NCBI GenBank assembly: GCA_051002235.1
Contig: JBPCMN010000049.1
Coordinates: forward strand, 1-24,214
DNA: 24,214 bases
Source: JBPCMN01 sp013695115
GTDB taxonomy: Bacteria; Actinomycetota; Acidimicrobiia; IMCC26256; JACDBD01
Direction of reading: 5' to 3'
Shown here: positions 1 to 7,147 of the stretch, in pieces
Numbering within the stretch: position 1 is the first letter of the stretch
How the letters are laid out: each line of letters begins with the position of its first letter
Notes under the pieces: generated by a model
Database searches by the model: none
What the model was told of the DNA's origin: nothing
The model's input: the letters and a program-made list of their open reading frames with translations, nothing else
Position numbers and translations under genes: made by a program

Positions 1-324
1 GTGACCAAAGGCAAGGAAGTCGTAGGTGTCGCCCACCTCGGGCGCCGCCCGACCGCCCATCAGCGCAGCGCCCTCGAGTGGCTCTATCCCACGTGTGCCG
101 CCGAGGGCTGCAACGCGCTCACGTTCCTGGAGTTCGACCACCGCGACGACTGGGCCAAGACTCATCGCACCGTCTTCGACTTGCTCGACCGGCTGTGCTC
201 GCACCACCACGACCTCAAGACCAGAGACAACTGGGCCCTGGTAGAAGGGCGCGGCAAACGGGCCTTCGTCGCACCCGGCGACACCCGACATCCCCGACAT
301 ACCGACACGCCCGTCGCGGCGTGA
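1..324 (+). CDS. HNH endonuclease, C-terminal part (DUF222/13E12-type)
   Basis: This is the only convincing plus-strand gene. The 107 visible residues carry a compact HNH/zinc-finger nuclease pattern: C32 and C37, then the EFDHR segment with D46-H47, then LCSHHH (C66, H68-H70) followed by LKT. This arrangement is typical of the C-terminal HNH domain of the large actinobacterial DUF222/13E12-repeat family, where a DUF222 domain normally precedes it. The reading frame is open from base 1, so the GTG at position 1 may be an internal valine and the true start probably lies outside the window. A poorly conserved basic, His-containing tail follows the domain. The gene converges on the membrane-ferritin gene with 6 bp between stop codons. 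Members are assumed to be DNA endonucleases, but their biological role is largely unknown; the family is often multicopy. Confidence 0.75.
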   Translation: MTKGKEVVGVAHLGRRPTAHQRSALEWLYPTCAAEGCNALTFLEFDHRDDWAKTHRTVFDLLDRLCSHHHDLKTRDNWALVEGRGKRAFVAPGDTRHPRHTDTPVAA

Positions 325-330
325 CCTTGC

Positions 331-1464
331 CTAGTTGACTCCGACGCCCACGGCCTTGCCGACGAGGAAGGTCGCGGTGGCCACCAGCGCGCCGATGACG
401 GCCATGCGTATCCCGGAGCGGCCGGCGGGCCGGGCGGTGAAGACCGACAGAACCGCGCCGACGGCAAAGAGCGCGACGACCGAGAACGCGGCCGAGGTGA
501 CGGTCGCGGCGGCACCGCTACCGAAGATGAACGGCACGATCGGAAGTAGCGCACCGAGCGCGAACGCTACGAACGATGACCCCGCCGCCACCCACGGCGA
601 TCCGAGGCTGCCGGGGTCGAGGCCGAGCTCCTCCCGCGCCAGCGTGTCGAGGGCGACCTCGGGCCGGCTCATGATGTTGTCGACCAGCGCCTTCGCCTCG
701 TCCGGGTGGATGCCCTTGGCCTGGTAGATGAGCTCGAGCTCCTCGCGCTCCTCGTCGGGGAAGGCGTTGAGCTCCTCCCGCTCGATGCGCAGCTCGTTTT
801 CGTAGAGCTCGCGCTGCGAGCGCACCGACACCCACTCGCCCGACGCCATCGAGAACGCCCCCGCCACCAGGCCGGCGACGCCGGCGAGCAGCACGATGCC
901 CTTGGTGGACGTTCCGCCGGCCACCCCCATGACCAGCGAGAAGTTGGAGACGAGCCCGTCGTTCACGCCGAATACGCTCGCTCGCAGCGCGCCCCCGACG
1001 CCGGCGCGATGCCGGCCCTCGGACGCCGCGATCCGGCCGCCGGCGGTGTCGCCGCCGCGCATGGCCGCGACCACCTTGCCGTGGGCAGCCTCCTGGGCCG
1101 CCATCGCGGCGGGCGCCTCGGCCACCTGCTCGTACTTCTCGGCGTCGGCGGCCTCGGCCCGCAACACGATCGGCAACACCGCGTCGGTGCCGAGCCAGCG
1201 GGCCAGCCGGCGCAGCGTCCGCACCCGGAACGGGGTGCGCGGCGGCCGTAGGTCGGTGACACCAGCCTGGCGCAGCTGCGCGGCCCAGTGGGCGGCGTGG
1301 CGCTCTTCGGCTTCGGCCAGCGAGCGGTAGATCCGGGCCTTCGACTCGTCGCCGGCGTGCTCGGCGAGGCCGCGGTACAGCGCGGCACCGGCGAGCTCGT
1401 CGGCCCACATCTCGCGGAAGCGGGCGACGTCGCTGCGGGTGGCGTTGCGGACCACGGTCCTCAC
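331..1464 (-). CDS. Membrane-bound ferritin: ferritin-like domain fused to VIT1/CCC1 iron transporter
   Basis: With the GTG at 1464 the protein has 377 residues. Residues 15-135 form a rubrerythrin/ferritin-like four-helix region with candidate di-iron ligands E23, E53xxH56, E104 and E125xxH128. Residues 157-377 form a VIT1/CCC1 domain with the family signatures GVNDGLVSNFSLVMG (166-180) and AGAFSMASGEW (201-211), a charged cytoplasmic helix rich in Glu (217-250), and hydrophobic segments at about 186-206, 290-312, 320-343 and 352-373. The same two-domain layout is known from MbfA-type proteins, which export iron or manganese; that role is inferred here. The start is uncertain: a GGAG lies 11 nt before GTG 1464, while ATG 1512 (393 aa) or ATG 1665 (444 aa) are in frame but add residues with lower GC3. 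It lies downstream of truA on the same strand, after a 217-bp gap. Confidence 0.85.
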   Translation of the reverse strand: MRTVVRNATRSDVARFREMWADELAGAALYRGLAEHAGDESKARIYRSLAEAEERHAAHWAAQLRQAGVTDLRPPRTPFRVRTLRRLARWLGTDAVLPIVLRAEAADAEKYEQVAEAPAAMAAQEAAHGKVVAAMRGGDTAGGRIAASEGRHRAGVGGALRASVFGVNDGLVSNFSLVMGVAGGTSTKGIVLLAGVAGLVAGAFSMASGEWVSVRSQRELYENELRIEREELNAFPDEEREELELIYQAKGIHPDEAKALVDNIMSRPEVALDTLAREELGLDPGSLGSPWVAAGSSFVAFALGALLPIVPFIFGSGAAATVTSAAFSVVALFAVGAVLSVFTARPAGRSGIRMAVIGALVATATFLVGKAVGVGVN

Positions 1465-1681
1465 GCTACCGTTCGCTCCACACAGATCGGGACGGGACAC
1501 ATCGAGTTCCATCGTCGTCGAGGCGTGACTCCATTGAGAGTTGCTGCTTCGCTTCGCCAGCTCTTCGTCGACTTGGACGCGCCTCTCGAAGCAGGCCATC
1601 CAGGTAGCGTTTGCGAGTCGCTCGGCGAGAACTTGATCCGTGGTTGCCAGCGGCTGATAGCTCATACGCCAGCCATCTTGT
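1465..1681. other. truA to membrane-ferritin intergenic gap, lower GC
   Basis: The gap is 217 bp between the truA stop and the favoured start of the ferritin-VIT1 gene. It is visibly poorer in G+C than the flanking genes. On the minus strand it is open in the frame of the downstream gene, beginning with ATG at 1665 (MSYQPLATTDQVLAER...), but codons such as GAT, CAA, GTT, GCA, AAT-rich choices and TCT are common, unlike the G/C-ending codons of the neighbours. I recognise no domain, no clear IdeR/DtxR-type operator and no convincing terminator hairpin. It may hold the promoter of the iron gene or a decayed insertion. Confidence 0.5.
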
Positions 1682-2458
1682 CTAGTACCCGACCTCCCAC
1701 AGGCACAGACCCTGGGGTGGCGCGAGCCGTCCGGCGGCGGCGCGGTCGCGGGAGCGGATGATGCGCATGAGGTCACCTGGGCGGAACTTGCCCACGCCGA
1801 CGTCGACGAGCGTGCCCACGATCGACCGGACCATCTGCCAGCAGAACGCGGTGGCGGCGATCTCGTAGCGCAGCACGCCGTCCTCGGCCGCGACCCATCG
1901 AGACGCCAGCACCCGCCGCACCGTCGTCGACCCCTCGGGCCCGGCGCGGCAGAAGGATGCGAAGTCGTGCTCGCCCACGAACGGGTCCGCACCCAGGCGC
2001 AGAGCGGCCAGGTCGAGGGGTTCAGGGACCCACCAGGCGTAGCGGGTGAGGAAGGGATCGGGGACGGGCCGGTTGACGACCGCATAGGTATAGGTGCGCC
2101 ACTGCGCCGATCGGCGGGCGTCGAAGCCGGGCTCGACCAGCTCAGCCGACCGAACGACGATCTCGGGGGCGAGCATCCCGTTCAGCGCGTTGCTCACGCG
2201 CTGGACGTCGAGATCGGCGGCGGCGTCGAAGCTCACCACCTGGCCCCAGGCGTGCACCCCGGCGTCGGTTCGCCCGGCGCAGGCGAGGTTGGTCGCCGGA
2301 GCGTGAAGCACCTTCGCGAGCGCCTCCGACAATGTTCCCTCGACCGTGCGGACGGCGGGCTGGCCGGCGTAGCCCCGGAAGTCGGTGCCGTCGTAGGCGA
2401 CGACGAGCTTGCAACGAGCAGCGCTGCCCTTGTCGGCCGCGCCCTCGAACAGCGTCAT
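1682..2458 (-). CDS. truA: tRNA pseudouridine(38-40) synthase TruA
   Basis: The 258-residue product isomerises uridines 38-40 in the tRNA anticodon stem-loop to pseudouridine. The catalytic motif AGRTDAGVHA is at 61-70, giving nucleophile D65. The N-terminal LVVAYDGTDFRGYAGQP and the C-terminal FCWQMVRSIVGTLVDVG segment are both standard for TruA, and the length is normal for the family. It starts 21 nt after the rplQ stop, so it is very likely the last gene of the alpha operon, the usual position in many Gram-positive bacteria. After truA many actinobacteria carry rplM-rpsI; here the next gene is the membrane ferritin instead. Confidence 0.96.
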   Translation of the reverse strand: MTLFEGAADKGSAARCKLVVAYDGTDFRGYAGQPAVRTVEGTLSEALAKVLHAPATNLACAGRTDAGVHAWGQVVSFDAAADLDVQRVSNALNGMLAPEIVVRSAELVEPGFDARRSAQWRTYTYAVVNRPVPDPFLTRYAWWVPEPLDLAALRLGADPFVGEHDFASFCRAGPEGSTTVRRVLASRWVAAEDGVLRYEIAATAFCWQMVRSIVGTLVDVGVGKFRPGDLMRIIRSRDRAAAGRLAPPQGLCLWEVGY

Positions 2459-2479
2459 CGGGACGCTATAGACCTGGAT

Positions 2480-2830
2480 CTACACCAGTTCGATGCGAGC
2501 CATCGGCGCGTGGTCACCCGGGCGCGGGCCGAGCTTGAGGATGCGCAGGTAACCGCCGTTGCGCTCGGTGTAACGCGAGGCGATGTCGTCGAACAGCTTG
2601 TGGGCCACCTGCTTGTCGTGGAGCTTGGCCACGACCTGGCGGTGGTTGTGGACCCCGCCCTTCTTGGCCTTGGTGATGAGCCGCTCGGCGTAGGGCCGCA
2701 GCGCCTTGGCCTTGGCGACGGTCGTGGTGATCTTCTCCGCCTCGAACAGGTGCGCGGCGAGGTTCGCCATCATCAGTCGCTGGTGCGACGGGCTGCCCCC
2801 GAACCGGGGCCCCTTGCGGGGTGCCGGCAT
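2480..2830 (-). CDS. rplQ: 50S ribosomal protein L17
   Basis: The 116-residue basic protein shows the L17 core: an N-terminal MPAPRKGPRFGGSPSHQRL segment, the helix LMMANLAAHLFEAEKITTT, the AKALRPYAERLITKAK segment and a C-terminal GGYLRILKLGPRPGDHAPM with the terminal IELV. L17 binds 23S rRNA near the exit tunnel. Length is typical for an actinobacterial L17 without the long C-terminal extension seen in some genera. The ATG lies 5 nt after the rpoA stop, so translation is probably coupled to rpoA, the usual order at the end of the alpha operon. Confidence 0.97.
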   Translation of the reverse strand: MPAPRKGPRFGGSPSHQRLMMANLAAHLFEAEKITTTVAKAKALRPYAERLITKAKKGGVHNHRQVVAKLHDKQVAHKLFDDIASRYTERNGGYLRILKLGPRPGDHAPMARIELV

Positions 2831-2835
2831 CGGCC

Positions 2836-3771
2836 CTACTCCTTGACCCGCAGCGCGAGCCCGCGCTCATCGAGCTTCTGGAGCACCTCTTCGAGCGACT
2901 TCGACCCGAAGTTGGTGATGGCGAGGAGGTCGTCCTCGGTCTTCTGGACGAGCTGGCCGATGGTGTCGACCCGGGCCCGCTTGAGGCAGTTGCGGGGCCG
3001 CTCGCTCAGATCGAGCTCCTCGATGGGCAGCTCGAGGTCGGGCGACGCCGCCGTGGCCGGCGATACCTCACCGAGCTCGAGACCCTTGGGCGCCGCCGAC
3101 AACTCGGCCACCAAACCCACCAGGTTGCGCAGGGTGTCGCCGGCGGACGCGAGCGCGTCGCGGGGCGAGATCGAGCCGTCGGTCTCGACGTCGAGGGTGA
3201 GCTTGTCGTAGTTGGTCGCCTGCTCCACCCGGGTCGGCTCCACCTGGAACGCCACCCGCCGCACCGGCGAGAAGATGGCATCGACGGGGATGACGCCGAT
3301 CGTCGACGTGCGCTTGTTGCGCTCGGCCGACAGGTAGCCCCGGCCCTGCTCGACGGTGAGGTCGAGGGCGAGGCGGCCCTTGGCGTTGACGGTCGCGAGC
3401 AGAAGGTCGGGGTTGAGCACCTCGACGTCGGCGGTCGTCTGGATGTCGGCGGCGGTCACGTCGGCCGGGCCGCGGTTGTCGAGGCGCAGGGTGACCGGCT
3501 CCTCCGACTCGCACTGCAGGACGAGGTCCTTGAGGTTGAGGATGAGGTCGGTGACGTCCTCCTTGACCCCCGGGATCACGTCGAACTCGTGCAGCGCCTC
3601 GTCGAAGCGCACCTGCGACACGGCTGCGCCGGGGATCGACGACAGCAGGGTGCGGCGCAGGCAGTTGCCGAGGGTGTGGCCGAACCCGGGCTCGAGCGGG
3701 GAGATCACGAACTGCTGTGTGTTCCCCTCGGGCTCGCCGGCTTCGACTTCTGGGCGCTGGATGATCAGCAT
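2836..3771 (-). CDS. rpoA: DNA-directed RNA polymerase alpha subunit
   Basis: The 311-residue protein is a full-length alpha subunit. The N-terminal dimerisation and assembly domain (about 1-230) includes FVISPLEPGFGHTLGNCLRR near residues 21-40 and the GYLSAERN segment. A flexible acidic linker follows, then the C-terminal domain (about 250-311), with ERPRNCLKRARVDTIGQL and NFGSKSLEEV, which bind UP-element DNA and activators. Two alpha subunits nucleate the core polymerase. It lies 28 nt downstream of rpsD; this spacer contains a run of eight C directly after the rpsD stop on the coding strand. rplQ follows after 5 nt. Confidence 0.98.
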   Translation of the reverse strand: MLIIQRPEVEAGEPEGNTQQFVISPLEPGFGHTLGNCLRRTLLSSIPGAAVSQVRFDEALHEFDVIPGVKEDVTDLILNLKDLVLQCESEEPVTLRLDNRGPADVTAADIQTTADVEVLNPDLLLATVNAKGRLALDLTVEQGRGYLSAERNKRTSTIGVIPVDAIFSPVRRVAFQVEPTRVEQATNYDKLTLDVETDGSISPRDALASAGDTLRNLVGLVAELSAAPKGLELGEVSPATAASPDLELPIEELDLSERPRNCLKRARVDTIGQLVQKTEDDLLAITNFGSKSLEEVLQKLDERGLALRVKE

Positions 3772-3799
3772 GGCTTCTCGCTTCTGGTTGCGGGGGGGG

Positions 3800-4423
3800 T
3801 TACTTGGAGTAGAGCTCGACGATGAGCTGCTCGCGCACGGGCACGTCGATCTGCTCGCGCAGCGGGAGCTCGCGCACGGTCGCCTTGAAGTCGGACGGCG
3901 CGGCCTCGAGCCACGCCGGCACCGCCCGGTCGAGGGTGTCGATGTTGTGGCGGAGCACGATGTTCGAGCGCGCCTTCTGGTGGATCTCGACTACGTCTTC
4001 CTTGCGGGTCTCGTAGGAGGGGATGGTCACGCGCTTGCCGTTGACCGTCACGTGACCGTGACGGACGAGCTGGCGAGCCTGGTTGCGGCTGGCGGCGAAG
4101 TTGGCGCGGAACACCACGTTGTCGAGCCGCTGCTCGAGCATCCGCAGCAGGTTCTCGCCCGTGATGCCCGACTGTTTGGCGGCCTGGGCGTAGAGGTTGC
4201 GGAACTGCCGCTCGAGGAGCCCGTAGATCCGGCGCGCCTTCTGCTTTTCCCGCAGCTGGAGTAGGTACTCGCTCTCCCGGATGCGGCCGCGGCCGTGTTG
4301 GCCGGGCGGATACGGCTTGCGCTCGACCGGGCACTTCATCGAGTCGCACTTGGCGCCCTTGAGGAAGAGCTTCATGCGCTCGCGCCGGCAGAGCCGGCAC
4401 ACGGGACCGGTGTGGCGCGCCAT
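3800..4423 (-). CDS. rpsD: 30S ribosomal protein S4, cysteine-containing (zinc) form
   Basis: The 207-residue protein is a primary 16S rRNA-binding protein that nucleates 30S assembly. The N-terminus carries C9, C12, C26 and C31 (CxxC and Cx4C), the zinc-binding form of S4; streptomycete and mycobacterial S4 proteins lack these cysteines. YPPGQHGR and the SEYLLQLREKQKARRIYG segment follow, then the S4 RNA-binding domain (about 95-160) with LDNVVFRANFAASRNQARQL and GHVTVNGKRV. The C-terminus ends in EQLIVELYSK, as is usual. The ATG overlaps the rpsK stop by one base (TGATG), implying translational coupling. Confidence 0.98.
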   Translation of the reverse strand: MARHTGPVCRLCRRERMKLFLKGAKCDSMKCPVERKPYPPGQHGRGRIRESEYLLQLREKQKARRIYGLLERQFRNLYAQAAKQSGITGENLLRMLEQRLDNVVFRANFAASRNQARQLVRHGHVTVNGKRVTIPSYETRKEDVVEIHQKARSNIVLRHNIDTLDRAVPAWLEAAPSDFKATVRELPLREQIDVPVREQLIVELYSK

Positions 4424-4821
4424 CAGACCCTCCGCCGCTTGGGCGGTCGGCAGCCGTTGTGTGGAATGGGGGTGACGTCCTTGATGCCGGCGACCTCGAT
4501 GCCGGCGTTCTGGATCGAGCGGATGGCCGTCTCCCGGCCTGAGCCGGGGCCCTTCACCACCACGTCGACCTTGCGTACCCCGTGCTCCATGGCGCGCCGT
4601 GCCGCCGTCTCCGCCGCCAACTGGGCCGCGAACGGCGTCGACTTGCGCGAGCCCTTGAAGCCGACATTGCCCGACGACGCCCAGGCGAGGACGTTCCCCT
4701 GCTGGTCGGAGAACGTGATGATCGTGTTGTTGAACGACGACTTGATGTGCGCGATGCCGTAGCTGATGTTCTTGCGCTCGCGCTTCTTGGGGCGTCGTCC
4801 ACCCGCCGCTGGCTTGGCCAC
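4423..4821 (-). CDS. rpsK: 30S ribosomal protein S11
   Basis: The 132-residue protein is a platform protein of the 30S subunit contacting the mRNA exit. The family core is plain: ISYGIAHIKSSFNNTIITF, GNVLAWASSGNVGFKGSRKS, TPFAAQLAAETAARRAMEHG, VVVKGPGSGRETAIRSIQ and the C-terminal DVTPIPHNGCRPPKRRRV. The start is a GTG preceded by a strong Shine-Dalgarno (AGGAG, 5-6 nt upstream) in a purine-rich tract. It follows rpsM by 22 nt and overlaps rpsD by one base. Confidence 0.98.
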   Translation of the reverse strand: MAKPAAGGRRPKKRERKNISYGIAHIKSSFNNTIITFSDQQGNVLAWASSGNVGFKGSRKSTPFAAQLAAETAARRAMEHGVRKVDVVVKGPGSGRETAIRSIQNAGIEVAGIKDVTPIPHNGCRPPKRRRV

Positions 4822-4843
4822 CTTCTCCTACTTCCTTCCTCTT

Positions 4844-5221
4844 CTACTTCTTGACGCGCTTCTTGCCCGCGACCGTCTTCTTCGGTCCCTTGCGGGTGCG
4901 GGCGTTGGTGCGGGTGCGTTGGCCATTGACCGGCAGGCCCCGGCGGTGCCGGATGCCCTGGTAGCTGCCGATCTCCTGCTTGCGCTTGATGTTCTGCGAG
5001 ACGTCGCGGCGAAGGTCACCCTCCACCTGGAGGTTCTGGTCGACCCACGATCGCAGCCGGGCGACCTCTTCGTCGGTGAGATCGCGGACGCGCGTGTCGC
5101 ACGAGATCTTGCTGGCTTCGCACACCGTGCGGGCGGTGCTCCGACCGACGCCGAAGATGTACGTCAACGCCACCTCGAGCCGCTTCTCACGGGGTATGTC
5201 GACACCGGAAATTCTCGCCAC
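4844..5221 (-). CDS. rpsM: 30S ribosomal protein S13
   Basis: The 125-residue protein sits in the 30S head and contacts S19, the P-site tRNA and bridge B1 with the large subunit. Visible features are MARISGVDIPREKRLEVALT, YIFGVGRSTA with the helix-two-turns-helix region, EEVARLRSWVD, GSYQGIRHRRGLPVNGQRT and a lysine-rich tail. The start is GTG, with GGAG upstream. It lies 13 nt after the rpmJ stop, within the infA-rpmJ-rpsM-rpsK-rpsD-rpoA-rplQ run. Confidence 0.98.
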   Translation of the reverse strand: MARISGVDIPREKRLEVALTYIFGVGRSTARTVCEASKISCDTRVRDLTDEEVARLRSWVDQNLQVEGDLRRDVSQNIKRKQEIGSYQGIRHRRGLPVNGQRTRTNARTRKGPKKTVAGKKRVKK

Positions 5222-5234
5222 GACCTTCTCCTAC

Positions 5235-5348
5235 CTATCCCTGACGCTGCTTGTGGCGCGGGTTGGTGCAGATGACCCGGACCGCGCCGTGGCGGCGAAT
5301 GATCTTGCACTTCTCGCACATCTTCTTGACCGACGGACGGACCTTCAT
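5235..5348 (-). CDS. rpmJ: 50S ribosomal protein L36, zinc-ribbon (C+) form
   Basis: A 37-codon gene found by reading the 136-nt space between infA and rpsM. The product starts MKVRPSVKKMCEKCKIIRRH and ends NPRHKQRQG. It holds the complete zinc-ribbon set C11, C14, C27 and H32, so this is the zinc-dependent C+ type. L36 is a small late-assembly protein that binds 23S rRNA near the peptidyl transferase region. It starts 8 nt after the infA stop and ends 13 nt before rpsM, the standard actinobacterial order. Translation is unambiguous. Confidence 0.97.
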   Translation of the reverse strand: MKVRPSVKKMCEKCKIIRRHGAVRVICTNPRHKQRQG

Positions 5349-5356
5349 CGACTGCC

Positions 5357-5590
5357 TTACTTGTACCGGTAGGTGATGCGACCCCGGCCCAGGTCGTAGG
5401 GCGTGAGCTCGACCTGCACCTTGTCGCCCGGGAGGATCCGGATGTAATGCATGCGCATCTTCCCGGAGATGTGCGCGAGCACCTTGTGCCCGTTCTCGAG
5501 CTCGACCCGGAACATGGCGTTGGGCAACGGCTCGACCACCGTCCCCTCGACCAGGATCGTGTCGTCCTTGGGCTTTGCCAGAGTTCCCAC
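5357..5590 (-). CDS. infA: Translation initiation factor IF-1
   Basis: The 77-residue OB-fold protein binds the 30S A site and helps IF2 and IF3 select the initiator tRNA. The conserved body is nearly invariant: ILVEGTVVEPLPNAMFRVEL, GHKVLAHISGKMR, IRILPGDKVQVEL and the terminal DLGRGRITYRYK. The start is GTG giving MGTLAKPKDD; this leader is about four residues longer than the common MAKxDD form, but no other good start codon lies nearby. It is the first gene after a 118-bp gap downstream of map, and rpmJ follows after 8 nt. Confidence 0.97.
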   Translation of the reverse strand: MGTLAKPKDDTILVEGTVVEPLPNAMFRVELENGHKVLAHISGKMRMHYIRILPGDKVQVELTPYDLGRGRITYRYK

Positions 5591-5596
5591 CTGCTT

Positions 5597-5610
5597 CTCG
5601 GGGCCCCGAG
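5597..5610. promoter_or_regulatory. 14-bp perfect palindrome just before infA
   Basis: The sequence ctcggggccccgag is a perfect inverted repeat ending 6 nt upstream of the infA GTG. In the transcript its 3' arm runs into the purine-rich GAGAAG that would have to act as the ribosome-binding site. It could therefore form a small hairpin that limits infA initiation. There is no U-tract, so it is not a terminator. The GC-rich background makes chance occurrence possible. Confidence 0.3.
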
Positions 5611-5658
5611 CCGGCGCGCGGAACGAGCCGGGAAATTCGACCTCGGGGCCAGCAAAAA

Positions 5659-5688
5659 ATCTTACACCAGGCGGAAAATCCTTGAGAA
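5659..5688 (-). promoter_or_regulatory. Candidate promoter for infA-rpmJ-rpsM-rpsK-rpsD-rpoA
   Basis: The map-infA gap contains the most AT-rich stretch near this operon. On the minus strand TGGTGTAAGATTTTTT offers a -10-like TAAGAT (5659-5664) preceded by a TGGTG close to an extended -10, with a weak -35-like TTCTCA at 5683-5688 and an 18-bp spacer. Transcription would begin roughly 60 nt before the infA GTG. A promoter between map and infA is known in several bacteria; the assignment here is inference from composition and match only. Confidence 0.4.
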
Positions 5689-5708
5689 CTCGCCCTTCTG
5701 GGGCCGGC

Positions 5709-6461
5709 TCACCAGGGCAGGGTCAGGACCTCGGGGCCGCGGTCGGTTGCGGCGATCGTGTGCTCGAAATGGGCCGAGCGGCGGCCATCCCGGGTGATGA
5801 CCGTCCAGCCGTCGTCGAGCAGCTCGGTCTCGGGCCCGCCGGCGTTGACCATGGGCTCGATGGCGAAGACGTGGCCCTCCTTGACCCGCAGCCCCCGTCC
5901 CGGGGGGCCGTAGTTGGGGATCTGGGGCTCCTCGTGCATGGCGGTGCCGATCCCGTGGCCGACGTACTCCCGCACGACCGAGAACCCTGCCCCCTCGGCG
6001 ACCCCCTCGACCGCGGCGCCGATGTCGCCGAGCCGGTTGCCCTCGACCACCTGCTCGATCGCGGCCTCGAGTGAGGCCCGGGTCACCTCCAGGAGGCGCT
6101 TCGACTCCTCGTCGATCTCGCCCACCGGGACGGTGACGGCGGCGTCGGCGTGCCAGCCCTCGATGATCGCCCCGCAATCGATCGAGAGGATGTCGCCGTC
6201 CTCCAGCTTCACGTCATCGCTCGGGATGCCGTGGACGATCACATGGTTCGGCGACGTGCAGACGACCGCCGGGAACCCGTGGTAGTTGAGGAAGTTCGAC
6301 TGCGCGCCCCGGCGATCGAGCACGTCGCGGGCCGCCTGGTCGACGTCGGCGGTGGTGGCGCCGGGCTTGGCGGCACGGATGCAGACCTCGTGCATCTCCG
6401 CGACCACCGTTCCCGCGCGTCGCATGAGCGCGATCTGTTCCTTCGACTTGCGGGTGATCAT
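5709..6461 (-). CDS. map: Methionine aminopeptidase, type I
   Basis: The 250-residue enzyme removes the initiator methionine from nascent proteins. The five metal ligands of the pita-bread fold are all present: D95 (SIDCG), D106 (WHADAAVT), H169 (GHGIG), E202 (IEPM) and E233 (HFEHTIA). H78 (IVHGIP) is the usual substrate-contacting histidine. There is no N-terminal zinc-finger/SH3-binding extension, so this is the short type Ia form. It starts 6 nt after the adk stop, in the classic secY-adk-map order. The next gene, infA, is separated by 118 bp. Confidence 0.98.
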   Translation of the reverse strand: MITRKSKEQIALMRRAGTVVAEMHEVCIRAAKPGATTADVDQAARDVLDRRGAQSNFLNYHGFPAVVCTSPNHVIVHGIPSDDVKLEDGDILSIDCGAIIEGWHADAAVTVPVGEIDEESKRLLEVTRASLEAAIEQVVEGNRLGDIGAAVEGVAEGAGFSVVREYVGHGIGTAMHEEPQIPNYGPPGRGLRVKEGHVFAIEPMVNAGGPETELLDDGWTVITRDGRRSAHFEHTIAATDRGPEVLTLPW

Positions 6462-6467
6462 CGGGCG

Positions 6468-7124
6468 CTAGAGGCGGCTGTCGACCGCGGTGACAAGCCG
6501 CTTGAACACGTCGTCACCGTCGCCCTCGCCGTCGACGACCTCGAGCTTCCCGAGCTTGCGGTAGTAGTCGATGATCGGCACCGTCTCCTGCTCGTAGAGC
6601 TCGAGGCGGCGCATCACCGCGTCCTCGGTGTCGTCGGCGCGTTGCACGACCTTGCCGCCGCACTCGTCGCAGGTCCAGTCCTTCTTGGGCGGGAGGCTGA
6701 CGTGGTAGGTGGCTCCGCAGTTCTCGCACACCCGTCGGCCGGCGATGCGGTCGAGAACGGTCTCGGTGGGCACGTCGAGATTGATCGCGATGTCGAGCGG
6801 GTGGCCCTCGAGTGCTCGGTCGAGCTCGATCGCCTGGGTATCGGTGCGGGGGAAGCCGTCGAGCACGAAGCCGTTCTCGACCCGGTCGCCGGCGGCGACC
6901 CGCTCGGCCAGCAGTCCGAACACGACGTCGTCGGGGACCAACTCGCCCCGATTCATGTACTCCTCCGCCTTTTTCCCGAACTCGGTGCCGGCGGCGGCAG
7001 CGGCGCGCAACAGCTCTCCGGTCGAGACGTGGGGTATGCCGTAGTGCTCGGCGAGGCGCGCCGCTTGCGTGCCCTTCCCCGCGCCCTGCTTGCCCAGCAG
7101 GACCACCCGCGGGCCGCGACCCAT
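6468..7124 (-). CDS. adk: Adenylate kinase with zinc-binding lid
   Basis: The 218-residue enzyme interconverts ATP + AMP and 2 ADP. The P-loop is GKQGAGKGT (11-19); most adenylate kinases have Pro where this has Gln13. STGELLR (34-40) and LDGFPRT (88-94) are the AMP-binding segments. The lid (about 130-165) carries C133, C136, C152 and C155, a structural zinc site; many actinobacterial Adk proteins have a short lid without it. The protein is of the long type and extends to residue 218 with an acidic stretch near 197-205. It lies 23 nt downstream of secY. Confidence 0.97.
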   Translation of the reverse strand: MGRGPRVVLLGKQGAGKGTQAARLAEHYGIPHVSTGELLRAAAAAGTEFGKKAEEYMNRGELVPDDVVFGLLAERVAAGDRVENGFVLDGFPRTDTQAIELDRALEGHPLDIAINLDVPTETVLDRIAGRRVCENCGATYHVSLPPKKDWTCDECGGKVVQRADDTEDAVMRRLELYEQETVPIIDYYRKLGKLEVVDGEGDGDDVFKRLVTAVDSRL

Positions 7125-7147
7125 AACGCGCTACCCCTCGGTCCACG

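Noticed and set aside
331..2085. 584-codon open frame on the minus strand covering truA and the ferritin-VIT1 gene
   Set aside because: The first part is an out-of-frame shadow of truA and only the part from about 1464 downward matches a protein family; the long frame is an effect of high GC.
3792..3799. Run of eight G (C on the coding strand) after the rpsD stop as a phase-variation tract
   Set aside because: It lies outside coding sequence and before rpoA, an essential gene; a length change would have no frame effect.
2821..4264. Long plus-strand open frames opposite rplQ, rpoA and rpsD
   Set aside because: They are antisense shadows of confirmed ribosomal-protein and polymerase genes, with no recognisable domains.
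5651..5664. Run of six U in the map-infA gap as an intrinsic terminator after map
   Set aside because: No stable GC-rich hairpin precedes the U-run on the minus strand; it fits better as part of an AT-rich promoter region.
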